A DNA stretch of 64,000 nucleotides, from the NCBI GenBank assembly GCA_963770635.1, contig CAVYQI010000003.1, positions 124,001 to 188,000 on the forward strand, in the 5' to 3' direction. Of this stretch, positions 42,492 to 50,897 are shown in pieces. Position numbers and translations under genes: made by a program. Source of the stretch: DASZIT01 sp963770635. GTDB lineage: Bacteria; Actinomycetota; Acidimicrobiia; Acidimicrobiales; RAAP-2. The notes below the pieces were generated by a model. That model saw only the letters and a program-made list of their open reading frames with translations. It searched no databases and was not told where the DNA came from. The stretch's first letter is position 1. Each line of letters begins with the position of its first letter.

Positions 42492-44132
42492 CTACATCAC
42501 CTCCGGTGCCGAAACTCCGAGCAGACCCAGCCCGATGGCCAAGCCGACACGGGTGCCTTCTACCAGCCACAAGCGGGCCTGGGTCAGAGCCGGATCCACG
42601 TCCTCGGCCAGGATCGGGCAGTCGTGGTAGAAGCCGTGGAAGTTGCCGGCCAGTCGACGGACCCAGGTGGTCACCTTGGTCGGCGCCCGATCGACCGCCG
42701 CCAGGGCCACCACTTCGGGAAGCTCCTCCAAGTCCCGGATGAGCTCGAGTTCCCGACCGTGGGTGAGGAGGGAAAGATCCCCGTCCTCCAGCGGAACCCG
42801 GACCACCCCACGTTCGATGGCCTTCCGGGCCACCCCCCCGATCCGGGCATTGGCCATCTGCACGTAGAAGACTGGGTTCTCGACTGACTGCTCGCGGGCG
42901 GCGGCCAGGTCGAACGTGGTGGCCTGGTCAAGGGTGGTCATGAGGCTCAAGATCCGAGTGGCATCCGCCCCGATGTCGGCGACCAACGAATCCAGGGAGA
43001 TGGCGGTCCCGGCTCGCTTGCCCATCTTCACCGTTTCGTCCCCGTCAACCACCGAGACCATCTGCCCGAGTTTCACCTCCAGGCGTCCCTCGGGCACCCC
43101 GAGGGCTTCGACCCCGGCCATCAGGCCGGCCACCTGGCCGTGGTGGTCGGCGCCGAAGATGTCTATCACCCGCTCGAAGCCCCGGATGAGGAACTTGTCC
43201 CGGTGATAGGCGATGTCGCCGGCCAGGTAGGTGGCATCGCCGTCCGACTTCCGGAGGACGCGATCCCGGCTGTCACCGAGCTCGGTGGTTCGGAACCAGG
43301 TGGCACCGTCCTGTTCGAAGACCAGGCCCTTCTCGGCCAACAGGGCGATGGTGTCGTCCACCGCCCCGCTCTCTTCGATGGAGGCCTGGCTGTACCACTC
43401 GTCGAACTCGATGTGCACCGAAGCCAGGGTCGCCCGGATCATCTCGAGGATGCGGTCCGCCGCCCAGCGCCCGGCGATGGTGACGTCGTCCGGTCCGTCG
43501 TAGATGGCGGCCAATTCGGTGATGTACTCGCCCTGATACCCGTCTTCGGGAACGGGCGTGCCGTGGTGGCGGGCCAAGACGCTCTGGCCCAGCGTGCGGA
43601 TCTGCCCCCCGGTGTCGTTCACGTAGTACTCGCGGCTCACCTGGTGACCGGTGCGGGACAACACCCGGGCGAGGGAATCGCCGTAGCTCCCCCACCAACC
43701 GTTGCCCACATGGATCGGGCCGGTGGGATTGGCGGAAAGGAACTCGACCAGGACCCGCTCGCCGTGTCCGACGTCCGGGCGGGCGTAGCCGTCCTCGCCC
43801 TCCCGAACCACTTCGACCAGGGCGTCGTGGAGCCACCCGTTGTCAAGTCGGAAGTTGACGAACCCGGGACCGGCGACCTCGACGGAAACGGTATGAGGCG
43901 GGAGGTGGGCGGTGAGCTCCTCGACCACGGACTCGGCCAACTTCCGGGGGTTGGTCCCGGCTTTCTTGGCCGTCACCAGGGCAATGTTGGTCGACCAGTC
44001 CCCGTGTTCCCGCCGGGCCGGCCGCTCGAGAAACACGTCGCCGGCGTCGACAGTGATGTCCAGACCGTCGGCGGCGGCGACCGCCGCCAGGGCGCGACTG
44101 ACGGATTCGGCGAGCTGATCACGGATAGGCAT
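42492..44132 (-). CDS. argS: Arginyl-tRNA synthetase
   Basis: 546 residues. An N-terminal Add1 tRNA-binding domain (MPIRDQLAESVSRALA), the class I HIGH-like motif as HVGN in SANPTGPIHVGNGW, and the KMSKS-like VKMGKRAGTAISLDSL. The anticodon-binding DALR domain is at the C-terminus (LTHGRELELIRDLEELPEVV). The start is an ATG at 44132. The tRNA-Arg(CCG) gene lies 134 bp away on the opposite strand. Confidence 0.95.
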   Translation of the reverse strand: MPIRDQLAESVSRALAAVAAADGLDITVDAGDVFLERPARREHGDWSTNIALVTAKKAGTNPRKLAESVVEELTAHLPPHTVSVEVAGPGFVNFRLDNGWLHDALVEVVREGEDGYARPDVGHGERVLVEFLSANPTGPIHVGNGWWGSYGDSLARVLSRTGHQVSREYYVNDTGGQIRTLGQSVLARHHGTPVPEDGYQGEYITELAAIYDGPDDVTIAGRWAADRILEMIRATLASVHIEFDEWYSQASIEESGAVDDTIALLAEKGLVFEQDGATWFRTTELGDSRDRVLRKSDGDATYLAGDIAYHRDKFLIRGFERVIDIFGADHHGQVAGLMAGVEALGVPEGRLEVKLGQMVSVVDGDETVKMGKRAGTAISLDSLVADIGADATRILSLMTTLDQATTFDLAAAREQSVENPVFYVQMANARIGGVARKAIERGVVRVPLEDGDLSLLTHGRELELIRDLEELPEVVALAAVDRAPTKVTTWVRRLAGNFHGFYHDCPILAEDVDPALTQARLWLVEGTRVGLAIGLGLLGVSAPEVM

Positions 44133-44265
44133 GCTGTAAGGGAGAATACGTCGTTGGGCGAGTGGGTCGGTTGACGGCGGGGTATGGGCACTGGCAGCCG
44201 ACTACAGTTATTGGTTCGGTGGTGCGGTTCCACGGTCTTCCGGCCGGGTCGCGGCCCCGCCCGTT

Positions 44266-44340
44266 GCCCTCGTAGCTCAGCGGATAGAGCATTGGCCTCC
44301 GAAGCCATGTGCGCAGGTTCAATTCCTGCCGAGGGCGCCA
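44266..44340 (+). tRNA. tRNA-Arg (anticodon CCG), CCA encoded
   Basis: Cloverleaf: acceptor arms GCCCTCG (44266-44272) and CGAGGGC (44330-44336), D-loop with AGCGGATAGAGC, anticodon stem TTGGC/GCCAT-type with loop CTCCGAA giving CCG, short variable loop, and T-arm GCAGGTTCAATTCCTGC. Discriminator G and encoded CCA end at 44340. It reads CGG, a frequent Arg codon in this GC-rich genome. Confidence 0.97.
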
Positions 44341-44424
44341 ACTGGTCCCGACGAACCCTGCAACCGAGCGCTCACCAGGATGACACGGCGCCCACGCCGT
44401 GCGCCGGGAGGAACCTACGCTGGG

Positions 44425-44913
44425 ATGACGATGGCCACCCAGATCGCAATCGTCGGCGGGTCGGAGGCGACGGCTGCAGTCTTGGCGGTCGCGGAAAGGA
44501 TCGGTGCCACCCTCGCATCCGCGGGAGCGGTCGTCGTCTGCGGCGGCCTTGGGGGGGTGATGGCCGCCGCCTGTCGGGGCGCCAAGTCGGCCGGTGGAAC
44601 CACCGTCGGCGTCCTGCCGGGGATCGACCCATCGGCCGCCAACCAGTGGGTCGACGTGGTCATCGCCAGTGGCCTGGGCGAAGCCCGCAACTCCCTGGTG
44701 GTCGGATCCGCGGCCGCGGTGATCGCGGTCGACGGAGAGTACGGCACCCTTTCCGAGATCGCCTTGGCGCTTCGCGCCGGCATTCCGGTGGTCGGAGTCG
44801 GGACCTGGTCCCTGGCTCGGCCGAACGGTCAACCGGACACGACGATCGTGCCGGTGGAGGACCCGGACGAGGCGGTAGCCATGGCGTTGCGTCTGGCGTC
44901 CGCCAACCCGTAA
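44425..44913 (+). CDS. TIGR00725-like LOG/SLOG family nucleotide-binding protein
   Basis: 162 residues with a Rossmann-like fold close to LOG/DprA proteins. IAIVGGSEA at the start, CGGLGGVMAAACRGAKSAGG (the GG.GGVM.A...GA...GG signature), VGVLPG, and VIASGLGEARNSLVVGSAAAVIAVDGEYGTLSEIALAL with the EYGTLSE loop that replaces the PGGxGTxxE of LOG phosphoribohydrolases. It probably binds a nucleotide, but the substrate is unknown. The ATG at 44425 has GGGAGGA upstream. It lies 84 bp after the tRNA-Arg gene. Confidence 0.8.
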   Translation: MTMATQIAIVGGSEATAAVLAVAERIGATLASAGAVVVCGGLGGVMAAACRGAKSAGGTTVGVLPGIDPSAANQWVDVVIASGLGEARNSLVVGSAAAVIAVDGEYGTLSEIALALRAGIPVVGVGTWSLARPNGQPDTTIVPVEDPDEAVAMALRLASANP

Positions 44914-44979
44914 CCCCCCAACGAACGGAGGACCCGCCGGGACGAAGTGGTTGGGCCGTCGACCTTGTCTGTGCGTGTT

Positions 44980-45531
44980 TCAGAGTCGGCTGAGGATCAG
45001 GCCGAGGGCTCGCTCGTTCTGGATTTGATCGAGTCCCATGGAATTGAGCGTCACCACGTAACCGTGCCTGGTGGCACTCAAGCTGGTCGTGTTCGCGGCG
45101 AAATTGCTCCCGGCGGGAACGGTCGGGTGAGGCAGCCAGTAGGCGGTCGTCCCGTCGACTGACACCTTCGTGTACTGGGCCGGCGGGATCGTCTCTCCGG
45201 TGGATGTGGTCCCGGGGACGACCGTCGCATGGCCGCCATGAAGACCGGTGAAGTTGGCAACCGACCTCTCGTCCCAGGAGACATTCACGAGGAGAGTGCC
45301 GGGCAAGGTTCCTTCTGGCCCGTAGAGACAGGAACTTTGATTCCCGGGATTCGGGCTCACCGAAGGCGATACGTGGACCGGCCCACCCATTAGTGTCTCG
45401 GCCTGCGTCCCGGTCATCAGCGAGCACGCATCCCGTGGAGCCGTCGATTGAGCGGACGAAGATCCACACCCGAACAAGGCGAGGCCGATACAGCTCAGCG
45501 CCAACACCATCCCCAAACGTCGCCGAGCCAC
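44980..45531 (-). CDS. Lipoprotein of unknown function
   Basis: About 183 residues. A Lys/Arg-rich start and a hydrophobic segment (MVLALSCIGLALFGC) end at a lipobox LFGC, so the mature protein starts at that Cys and is lipid-anchored outside. The next part is Ser/Thr-rich, then DACSLMTGTQAETLMGG and SCLYGPEG, which resemble DUF3558-like secreted actinobacterial lipoproteins. Start by GTG at 45531 or TTG at 45537. It is a likely client of Lgt. Divergent from the SufR-like regulator. Confidence 0.75.
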   Translation of the reverse strand: MARRRLGMVLALSCIGLALFGCGSSSAQSTAPRDACSLMTGTQAETLMGGPVHVSPSVSPNPGNQSSCLYGPEGTLPGTLLVNVSWDERSVANFTGLHGGHATVVPGTTSTGETIPPAQYTKVSVDGTTAYWLPHPTVPAGSNFAANTTSLSATRHGYVVTLNSMGLDQIQNERALGLILSRL

Positions 45532-45571
45532 GATCAAGTATCACTTGTCGGACCCGCAGCTGCCGAGGGTC

Positions 45572-45588
45572 CCGATATCTCGTATCGG
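45572..45588. promoter_or_regulatory. Palindrome between lipoprotein and regulator genes
   Basis: CCGATA-TCTCG-TATCGG, 6-bp arms and 5-bp centre, about 40 bp before the lipoprotein start. A second short AT palindrome, CAAAATTTTG, is at 45732-45741 near the regulator start. Either could be an operator for the neighbouring HTH protein. No direct support. Confidence 0.35.
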
Positions 45589-45787
45589 ATCACGCGTAGA
45601 ACATTAGGAAGGTACCTGGTAACACAAGATTCCCACCGTTCTGCCCAGCATTCTCCGGCCACAACCAGCCCACGCTGACGCCTAATTCCAGTCGAGATAT
45701 GAGAACGAATTTACCGGTGTGAACCCTTATGCAAAATTTTGTGTTATTCCGGAGGAAACCCGAAATTCAGGTGAGGGAGGCTCTGGG

Positions 45788-46468
45788 GTGGATGACGAAG
45801 TGCAGCGCGAGGCTCGCGCTCTCGGCGATCCGACTCGCCACCGTCTGTTCCGCTACATCCTGGACGCTCCGAATCCGGTCGGGGTGGCGGACCTCACCGA
45901 CCACGTGAAGCTCAATCACAATGCCGTTCGCCAGCATCTGGCGGTGCTCAAGGAAGCCCACTTGGTGGTGGAGGACGTCGAGATCCGGCGCCAACCGGGG
46001 CGCCCCCGACTGCTGTATCGGCTCCACCCGGAGGCGGCAGGCCGGTGGGGCACTCCCGGTCCCTACGCCTGGCTGGCCCGCCTCCTGAGCGACGCGGTTC
46101 GCCATAATCTGGAGCCCCGCCAGATTGGCCGCCAAGAAGGCCGACGTCGTGGCGCCGAGTTGGAAGGTACCGGAAACCAACTCGATCTCCTGGAAGAGGA
46201 GATGACCCGGCGCGGCTTTCGCCCGACCCGGACCGAACGCACCCGTCGAGTCGACTTCGTTCTGGAGCGTTGCCCCTTCGAAGACGTGGCCCATACCGAT
46301 CCGGACACCGTCTGCCAGCTCCACCTGGGCCAGGCGGAGGGCCTGGCCGAAGGGGTCGGCGGTGTGGCGGTCGAGCGGCTGGAAGCCAAGGATGCGCGTC
46401 GGGCGGGTTGTCGTCTGGTGGTGCGCTTGGAGCGGGAGCCATCTCCTGATCAAGCCCAGACCGGCTGA
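45788..46468 (+). CDS. SufR-like HTH transcriptional regulator with three conserved cysteines
   Basis: 226 residues from a GTG at 45788 with a GGGAGG ribosome binding site. The N-terminal winged helix is of ArsR/DeoR type (ALGDPTRHRLFRYIL, DHVKLNHNAVRQHLAVLKEA, GRPRLLYRLHP). The C-terminal half holds Cys162, Cys176 and Cys208 (RCPFEDVA, DTVCQLHLGQAEG, RAGC), a spacing like the Fe-S ligands of SufR repressors of the suf operon. It may sense iron-sulfur status or redox state. No suf genes are in the window. An earlier in-frame start at 45719 is less likely. Confidence 0.75.
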   Translation: MDDEVQREARALGDPTRHRLFRYILDAPNPVGVADLTDHVKLNHNAVRQHLAVLKEAHLVVEDVEIRRQPGRPRLLYRLHPEAAGRWGTPGPYAWLARLLSDAVRHNLEPRQIGRQEGRRRGAELEGTGNQLDLLEEEMTRRGFRPTRTERTRRVDFVLERCPFEDVAHTDPDTVCQLHLGQAEGLAEGVGGVAVERLEAKDARRAGCRLVVRLEREPSPDQAQTG

Positions 46469-46480
46469 CGGGGTCCAGGG

Positions 46481-47146
46481 CTACCCGGGCACCGTTAATC
46501 CAGTCTGGCGAAGAGTGATGTTGTAGCGACCGCCCGAAAGACCGATGGCCGGATCCCCGGTGCCCGGGAGCAGTTTCGTCACACCGTGATACGCCAGCCG
46601 GGACGGGCCGCCGAAGACGAACAGGTCGCCGGACTCGAGCTCGATGTCAGTCCACGGCCGGTTGCGGGTGGCGGTATTGCCGAAACGGAAGACGCAGGTC
46701 TCCCCCAGGCTCAGCGAGACGACCGGGGCCGAACTTCGCTCGTCCCGGTCGGCGTGCATGCCCATGCGGGCGGCGGCGCCATACCAATTGATGAGGGCGA
46801 CGTCGGGTCGGTAGGCGTCTCCGACGCCCGGATCCTGGTAGGCGTCGGTGACTGCCCGCCGACCCAGCTCCCCGAGTTCGTCCGGGAATGGAGCCACCGT
46901 GCGACCGTCACCGTCGACCACGGTCAGGCTGTACCCGTAGGGGAACCAGTGCCAGCCCAGGCAGGCCATCTCTACCGACATCACTCCCCCGGTGGGCAGG
47001 CGGGGCGCATGGGTGCCTCCGGCCCGGGCGATCCACTTGGCGCAGGAACTGACCAGCTGCCGTTGCGCATCGATATCGAGCCATCCGGGCAGGTGAACCG
47101 CGCCCGGCGACACCTCGACCCGTTCTCGGGGAATCAGCTGCGGCAT
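46481..47146 (-). CDS. alkB: AlkB-like 2-oxoglutarate/Fe(II) dioxygenase
   Basis: 221 residues, direct repair of N-alkylated bases by oxidative demethylation. The iron triad is visible: His-x-Asp in MGMHADRDE, and the distal His in RLAYHGVTKLLPG; 2OG contacts are NWYGAAARMG and RYNITLRQT (Arg pair). LSLGETCVFRFG and LESGDLFVFGGPSR are standard. It matches the E. coli AlkB-type rather than ABH2. ATG at 47146 is the start. It is convergent with the SufR-like gene. Confidence 0.92.
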   Translation of the reverse strand: MPQLIPRERVEVSPGAVHLPGWLDIDAQRQLVSSCAKWIARAGGTHAPRLPTGGVMSVEMACLGWHWFPYGYSLTVVDGDGRTVAPFPDELGELGRRAVTDAYQDPGVGDAYRPDVALINWYGAAARMGMHADRDERSSAPVVSLSLGETCVFRFGNTATRNRPWTDIELESGDLFVFGGPSRLAYHGVTKLLPGTGDPAIGLSGGRYNITLRQTGLTVPG

Positions 47147-47231
47147 AACCCGACCACCCTGCCACACGCCCGGGCCAGCCCCCACGTCGTCCTCATGCCG
47201 CGATCGGCGACCGTCGTGTAGACCGGAACGG

Positions 47232-47486
47232 GTGAAGCTGAAGCTCGACCTCCACGACATCTACAACCGGGGTGAAGACATCGACCGGGCACTCCGGTCG
47301 ATCATCGATGAGGCCATCGAGAAGAAGGCGCGGCTGGTCGAGATCATCCCGGGCAAGGGAAGCGGTCAGCTGAAGAAGCGGGTCTTGCGGTTTCTCGACC
47401 AGAAGGAGATCAAGGCGCTATATGACCGGGTCGAGAAGGACTCCCACAACTTCGGGAGGGTTTTCGTCCATTTCCGATGGAAATGA
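47232..47486 (+). CDS. Stand-alone Smr domain protein
   Basis: 84 residues, almost only an Smr domain: LKLDLHDIYNRGEDIDRAL with the DLH motif, then IIPGKGSGQLKKRVLRFL where the H-G-x-G of the usual motif reads PGKGSG, and NFGRVFVHFRWK. Smr domains nick DNA or cleave RNA. The protein starts with GTG at 47232 and lies in an 85-bp gap between the AlkB start and convergent RDD gene. The missing His in the GxG motif makes nuclease activity uncertain. Confidence 0.8.
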   Translation: MKLKLDLHDIYNRGEDIDRALRSIIDEAIEKKARLVEIIPGKGSGQLKKRVLRFLDQKEIKALYDRVEKDSHNFGRVFVHFRWK

Positions 47487-47500
47487 CCGGAGAGGAGGCG

Positions 47501-48028
47501 TTACCGAGGGCCGGCGATCTCCTGGCCCTGGCGGGCGAGCCAGCGCAGGCGGGCGGCGCGGGCATCCCACGAATAGATCACCGCGGTGCCGGCCACCAGG
47601 TCGTGGAAGGCCCGACGCTCCCGCTGGACGAGTATCCCCAAGAAGCCGAGGCCGACCACCGCGACGCTCAACGGAAACGCCAGCGTGCGCACGACGGCTT
47701 GGCGCGCCGTCAACGGCATTCCGTCAGCATTGACCACCTGGATCCCCAACACCGCCATGCCGATGGTCTTCCCGTTGAGCGACCACTGATAGGCGAAGTA
47801 GACGAACTCCCAGACGACCAGCACGATCAGCGTCGGGATCTGGTTCCGGTTGATCGAGAACGATCTCCCTGTCGTCAATTGCACCGTCAAGGAGACCGCC
47901 CCGAGCCCGAGCGCGTACAGGCCCCACGAGGCCCCCACGTCGGCGGCGAAAGCGGCAAGCCGGCTGACGGCTCCGGCGTAGTGACCCTGCCTCCCCTCGT
48001 CAAGGGCGGGTGGCGGGTCGGCGATCAT
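47501..48028 (-). CDS. RDD family membrane protein
   Basis: 175 residues with three membrane segments. RDD motif residues: Arg in SRLAAFAADVGAS, then WSLNGKTIGMAVLGIQVVNADG and LVQRERRAFHDLVAGTAVIY with the conserved Asp. RDD proteins are of uncertain role, some linked to ion transport. The start (ATG at 48028) overlaps by one base the stop of the repeat protein, so both are made together. Confidence 0.85.
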   Translation of the reverse strand: MIADPPPALDEGRQGHYAGAVSRLAAFAADVGASWGLYALGLGAVSLTVQLTTGRSFSINRNQIPTLIVLVVWEFVYFAYQWSLNGKTIGMAVLGIQVVNADGMPLTARQAVVRTLAFPLSVAVVGLGFLGILVQRERRAFHDLVAGTAVIYSWDARAARLRWLARQGQEIAGPR

Positions 48029-48558
48029 CACTGCCCTTCGCCCGAGGTGGAGTCGTTCGAAAATGTCGAGATGGCACCCGGGACGAACGGGACCAAGGTT
48101 CGAGGGCCGAGCGGCAGCGATTCCGGCGCCCGTCGCAGGATCCGGTTGGTCCATCGGGCGAAGAAGTCATCGAGGCCGACACCCTGCGCCCGGATCACAT
48201 CGAGGACCTCGGCGGCGACACCGCTCGTCGACCGGGCGATGATCGAGCCCAACTCGGTCTGGGCCACCAATGACTCGATGTCGAGTTGATCAACGATCCG
48301 GCGGACGTCAACTCGCTCAACCAGCGCGTTGACGTCAACCCTTTCGATGATCTTCTCCACGTCGACTCTCTCCACGATCTTTTCGACGTCCACCCGATCG
48401 ACGATGGCGTCGGCGTTGACCCTCGAGACCAGACGATCGACGTCCACTCGTTCGACGATCGCATTGAGATCGATCGCGTCGATCACCAAATTGGCCACCC
48501 GCTCGGCAATCGACTGGGCCATCCGTTCGAAACGGTCGTTTATCGGATTGGGGCTCAC
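48028..48558 (-). CDS. Nonapeptide-repeat protein, partner of the RDD protein
   Basis: About 176 residues from a GTG at 48558; an upstream start at 48609 would add 17 residues. Residues ~34-114 are nine units of a nine-residue repeat (IVERVDVEK, IIERVDVNA, LVERVDVRR) with hydrophobic, Arg and Asp at fixed positions. The C-terminal part has LDDFFARWTNRILRR, a basic amphipathic stretch. No signal peptide. Such repeats occur beside or fused to RDD domains in actinobacteria, which suggests a membrane-associated partner. Function unknown. Confidence 0.7.
   Translation of the reverse strand: MSPNPINDRFERMAQSIAERVANLVIDAIDLNAIVERVDVDRLVSRVNADAIVDRVDVEKIVERVDVEKIIERVDVNALVERVDVRRIVDQLDIESLVAQTELGSIIARSTSGVAAEVLDVIRAQGVGLDDFFARWTNRILRRAPESLPLGPRTLVPFVPGAISTFSNDSTSGEGQ
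48217..48459 (-). repeat. Nine 27-bp repeats (nonapeptide units)
   Basis: Unit [IL][VI].RVDV.. read nine times without interruption. The central copies are most alike and the last two degenerate (LVAQTELGS, IIARSTSGV). Gives the coding strand a strong 27-bp period. Confidence 0.85.
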
Positions 48559-48691
48559 GGTGAACTGCCCCGCCACGCGGGCCGCAGATGCATGCGGACA
48601 GTGTCCCATCGGAGCCGTTTTGTTTCGTGGACCGTAGAGGTCACCGAGGCCGCTTCACCGCCGACGCCGTCGTCGGCGCGCGGTCAACCCG

Positions 48692-49153
48692 TCAAGCCGC
48701 CGCCAGCTTCGACACCGCCTCGAGTGCCCGGTCGGCATGCACGTTCATCCTCACTTCGCTCTGGATGATGGCGGCGATCTTCATGTCGCGTCCGATCACG
48801 AACGTCGCCCGCTTGGTGGGGGTGAGGACGGTGATGCGGCGCCTGACCCCGTATTGGGTGGCGACGGCGCCGTCCGGGTCGGAGAGCAGAGGAAAGTCAA
48901 ACGAATGCTTGTCGGAGAACCGCTTCTGCTTCTCCATCTGGTCGGCGCTGATCCCGATTCGCTGCGCGCCCACCGCTTCGAACTCGGCTTTCATGTCCCG
49001 GAAGTGACAGCTCTCCGCGGTGCAGCCCGGCGTCATCGCCGCCGGGTAGAAGAACAGGACCACCGGGCCATCGGCGACCATGGCGCTGAGTCGGCGCGGG
49101 GTCCCGTTCTCGTCGGGCAGTTCGAAGTCCGGTGCGATATCGCCTACTTGCAT
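48692..49153 (-). CDS. Peroxiredoxin (AhpC/TSA, BCP-type)
   Basis: 153 residues. Thioredoxin-fold peroxidase with the peroxidatic Cys in FFYPAAMTPGCTAESCHFRD and a second Cys five residues on (TPGC..ESC), the atypical 2-Cys layout of PrxQ/BCP. DFELPDENG starts the domain. It reduces peroxides with thioredoxin or mycothiol-linked partners. A second BCP gene is at 60857. ATG at 49153 is the start. Confidence 0.9.
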   Translation of the reverse strand: MQVGDIAPDFELPDENGTPRRLSAMVADGPVVLFFYPAAMTPGCTAESCHFRDMKAEFEAVGAQRIGISADQMEKQKRFSDKHSFDFPLLSDPDGAVATQYGVRRRITVLTPTKRATFVIGRDMKIAAIIQSEVRMNVHADRALEAVSKLAAA

Positions 49154-49234
49154 GAGCCGAGGCTAATGGCTCGCCCCGAAAGGCGCTCGACCACCCGTCT
49201 GCGGCCGCTCGGCGGCCCGGGACTCGACCCGGCC

Positions 49235-49736
49235 TCAGGACGGGACGTTCCGTTGGAACACCGCGGCACTGATCTTCGAGGAAATTGCAGACCACCGCGA
49301 TCTCATCGGCGGCGAACTCGGCCAGGGCGGCGCGAGCATCCTCGATCATCGGGAGGTGATAGGCCAACACCTTCCGGTGGGCGGCCGGGACCATCTCGAC
49401 CAGAACCCGGCGGCGGTCGTCGTCGTCCCGTCGACGCCGCACGTAGCCGGCCGCCTCCAATCGGTCGATGACGAATGTCATGGTTCCCGACGAGATCCGG
49501 GCGGCGTGGGCCAAGGCACCGGCGGTCATCGGCTGGTGTTGATCGAGGATGTCGATGCAGCGGAAGTCGGTACGATTGAGCCCGAGCTTGCCGGCCACCG
49601 CATCGTCGAAGATGTCGACGGCCATCTGGTAGGCCCGCATCGCCTCGCTCAGTTCGGAGACTGCCGAGCCCGGGGCACGGGGCGGCGAACTCCCCGTTCG
49701 CCTCTCGGTTTCGGACTCGGCCATCTTGGTTGACAC
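49235..49736 (-). CDS. MarR family transcriptional regulator (frameshift near the 3' end)
   Basis: As read from the GTG at 49736: SELSEAMRAYQMAVDIFDD, GLNRTDFRCIDILDQHQPMTAGALAHAARISSGTMTFVIDRLEAAGYVRRRRDDDDRRRVLVEM, the complete winged-helix core. Without correction the frame runs on into the peroxiredoxin gene to 48897. A one-base change in CTCGAAGATC near 49283 gives the tail AAVFQRNVPS and a TGA at 49235, the expected MarR end. So an indel, probably of sequencing, lies there. The gene is divergent from the ABC exporter genes across an operator-like palindrome, so it probably represses them. Confidence 0.8.
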
Positions 49737-49759
49737 GCAAATACTCTAATATCTAAGAT
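49730..49759 (+). promoter_or_regulatory. Promoter of the ABC exporter operon
   Basis: Consensus -35 TTGACA (49730-49735), 18-bp spacer, -10 TAAGAT (49754-49759). The ABC ATPase start is 95 bp on. The -10 lies within the MarR-type palindrome. The -35 overlaps the first bases of marR on the other strand. Confidence 0.6.
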
Positions 49760-49761
49760 AT
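49749..49761. promoter_or_regulatory. MarR-type operator palindrome
   Basis: ATATCT-A-AGATAT, a perfect 6+1+6 inverted repeat in an AT-rich island of a GC-rich region. Covers the -10 of the exporter promoter and lies 13 bp before the marR start. MarR proteins bind such AT-rich palindromes. Confidence 0.6.
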
Positions 49762-49853
49762 CCAAAAGTAAAGGGAATTGCCGCCGCAGCCGCAGAACCA
49801 TCGCCCAACGCCAGACCGCACTGTTCGCGGATTCGAAGACGGGATTGCTGCCG

Positions 49854-50897
49854 ATGTCATATGCCATTGAAGTTGCCGACCTCAAGAAGACGTTCTCCGG
49901 CAAGTTGGAGGTCCGCGCCCTCGACGGGGTGAGCTTCAACGTGGAGCCCGGAACCGTTTTCGGGCTGCTGGGTCCCAATGGATCGGGCAAGACGACCGCA
50001 GTGCGGATCTTGACCACCATTCTGAAAGCCGACAGCGGGTCGGCCCTCGTCCTCGGTCATGATGTCGCCAAGCAGGCCGAGCTAGTCCGAAGCCTGATCG
50101 GTCTGGCCGGACAGTACGCCGCGGTCGACGAGAACCTCACCGGACGGGAGAACCTGGTCATGGTGGGCCGACTCAATCACCTTCCGAAGTCCTACGTGGC
50201 CGGGCGGGCCACCGAGTTGCTCGAGCAGTTCAACCTGGCCGACGCCGGGGACCGGACCCTCAAGACCTACTCGGGCGGCATGCGCCGACGCCTGGACCTG
50301 GCCGCCGCGTTGGTGGCCAGGCCGACCGTGTTGTTCCTCGACGAGCCGACCACCGGCCTCGACCCGCAGAGTCGGAACGATCTGTGGGAGGTCATCGAGA
50401 GCTTGGTGGGTGAGGGGACCACCGTGCTGCTCACCACCCAGTACCTGGAGGAAGCCGACCGCCTGGCCGACACCCTCTCGGTGCTCGACCACGGGCGGGT
50501 CATCGCCGAGGGTACCCCGACCCAACTCAAGGCCGAGCTGGGTGCCACCGTCCTCGAGGTCGGACTCTCCGATCACGACGAAGCCGGCCGCGCCGCGTCG
50601 GTGCTGGGGAGCATCGGCCCGCACACCCCGAACGTCAACGGTCGGATGGTGGACGTCACCGTGGACAACGGCCCGGTGGACGCGATGACGGCGCTTCGAT
50701 CTCTCGACCAGACCGGTATCACTCCCGCCACCTTCACCTTGCGGGAGCCCAGCCTCGATGACGTGTTCCTGGCCCTCACCGGGCACCGCACCGAGCCGGA
50801 AGAACCCCCGGACGGATCGGAGCCGAAGGGCTCAAGTGGTGACCAGGATCACCCGGCGCAACCCGAATCGACACCCATCCCGGTAGGAGGCAACTGA
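49854..50897 (+). CDS. ABC transporter ATP-binding protein (DrrA-type)
   Basis: 347 residues. VFGLLGPNGSGKTTAVRIL (Walker A), GLAGQYAAVDENLTGRENL (Q-loop region), YSGGMRRRLDLAAAL (signature), VLFLDEPTTGLDPQSRN (Walker B), and LLTTQYLEEADRLAD (H-loop with Gln in place of the usual His, a DrrA-family feature). The C-terminal DrrA domain (~225-320) and a Pro/Glu-rich tail follow. With the next gene it forms a multidrug or antibiotic exporter. ATG at 49854 over a TTG at 49845. Likely repressed by the divergent MarR. Confidence 0.92.
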   Translation: MSYAIEVADLKKTFSGKLEVRALDGVSFNVEPGTVFGLLGPNGSGKTTAVRILTTILKADSGSALVLGHDVAKQAELVRSLIGLAGQYAAVDENLTGRENLVMVGRLNHLPKSYVAGRATELLEQFNLADAGDRTLKTYSGGMRRRLDLAAALVARPTVLFLDEPTTGLDPQSRNDLWEVIESLVGEGTTVLLTTQYLEEADRLADTLSVLDHGRVIAEGTPTQLKAELGATVLEVGLSDHDEAGRAASVLGSIGPHTPNVNGRMVDVTVDNGPVDAMTALRSLDQTGITPATFTLREPSLDDVFLALTGHRTEPEEPPDGSEPKGSSGDQDHPAQPESTPIPVGGN

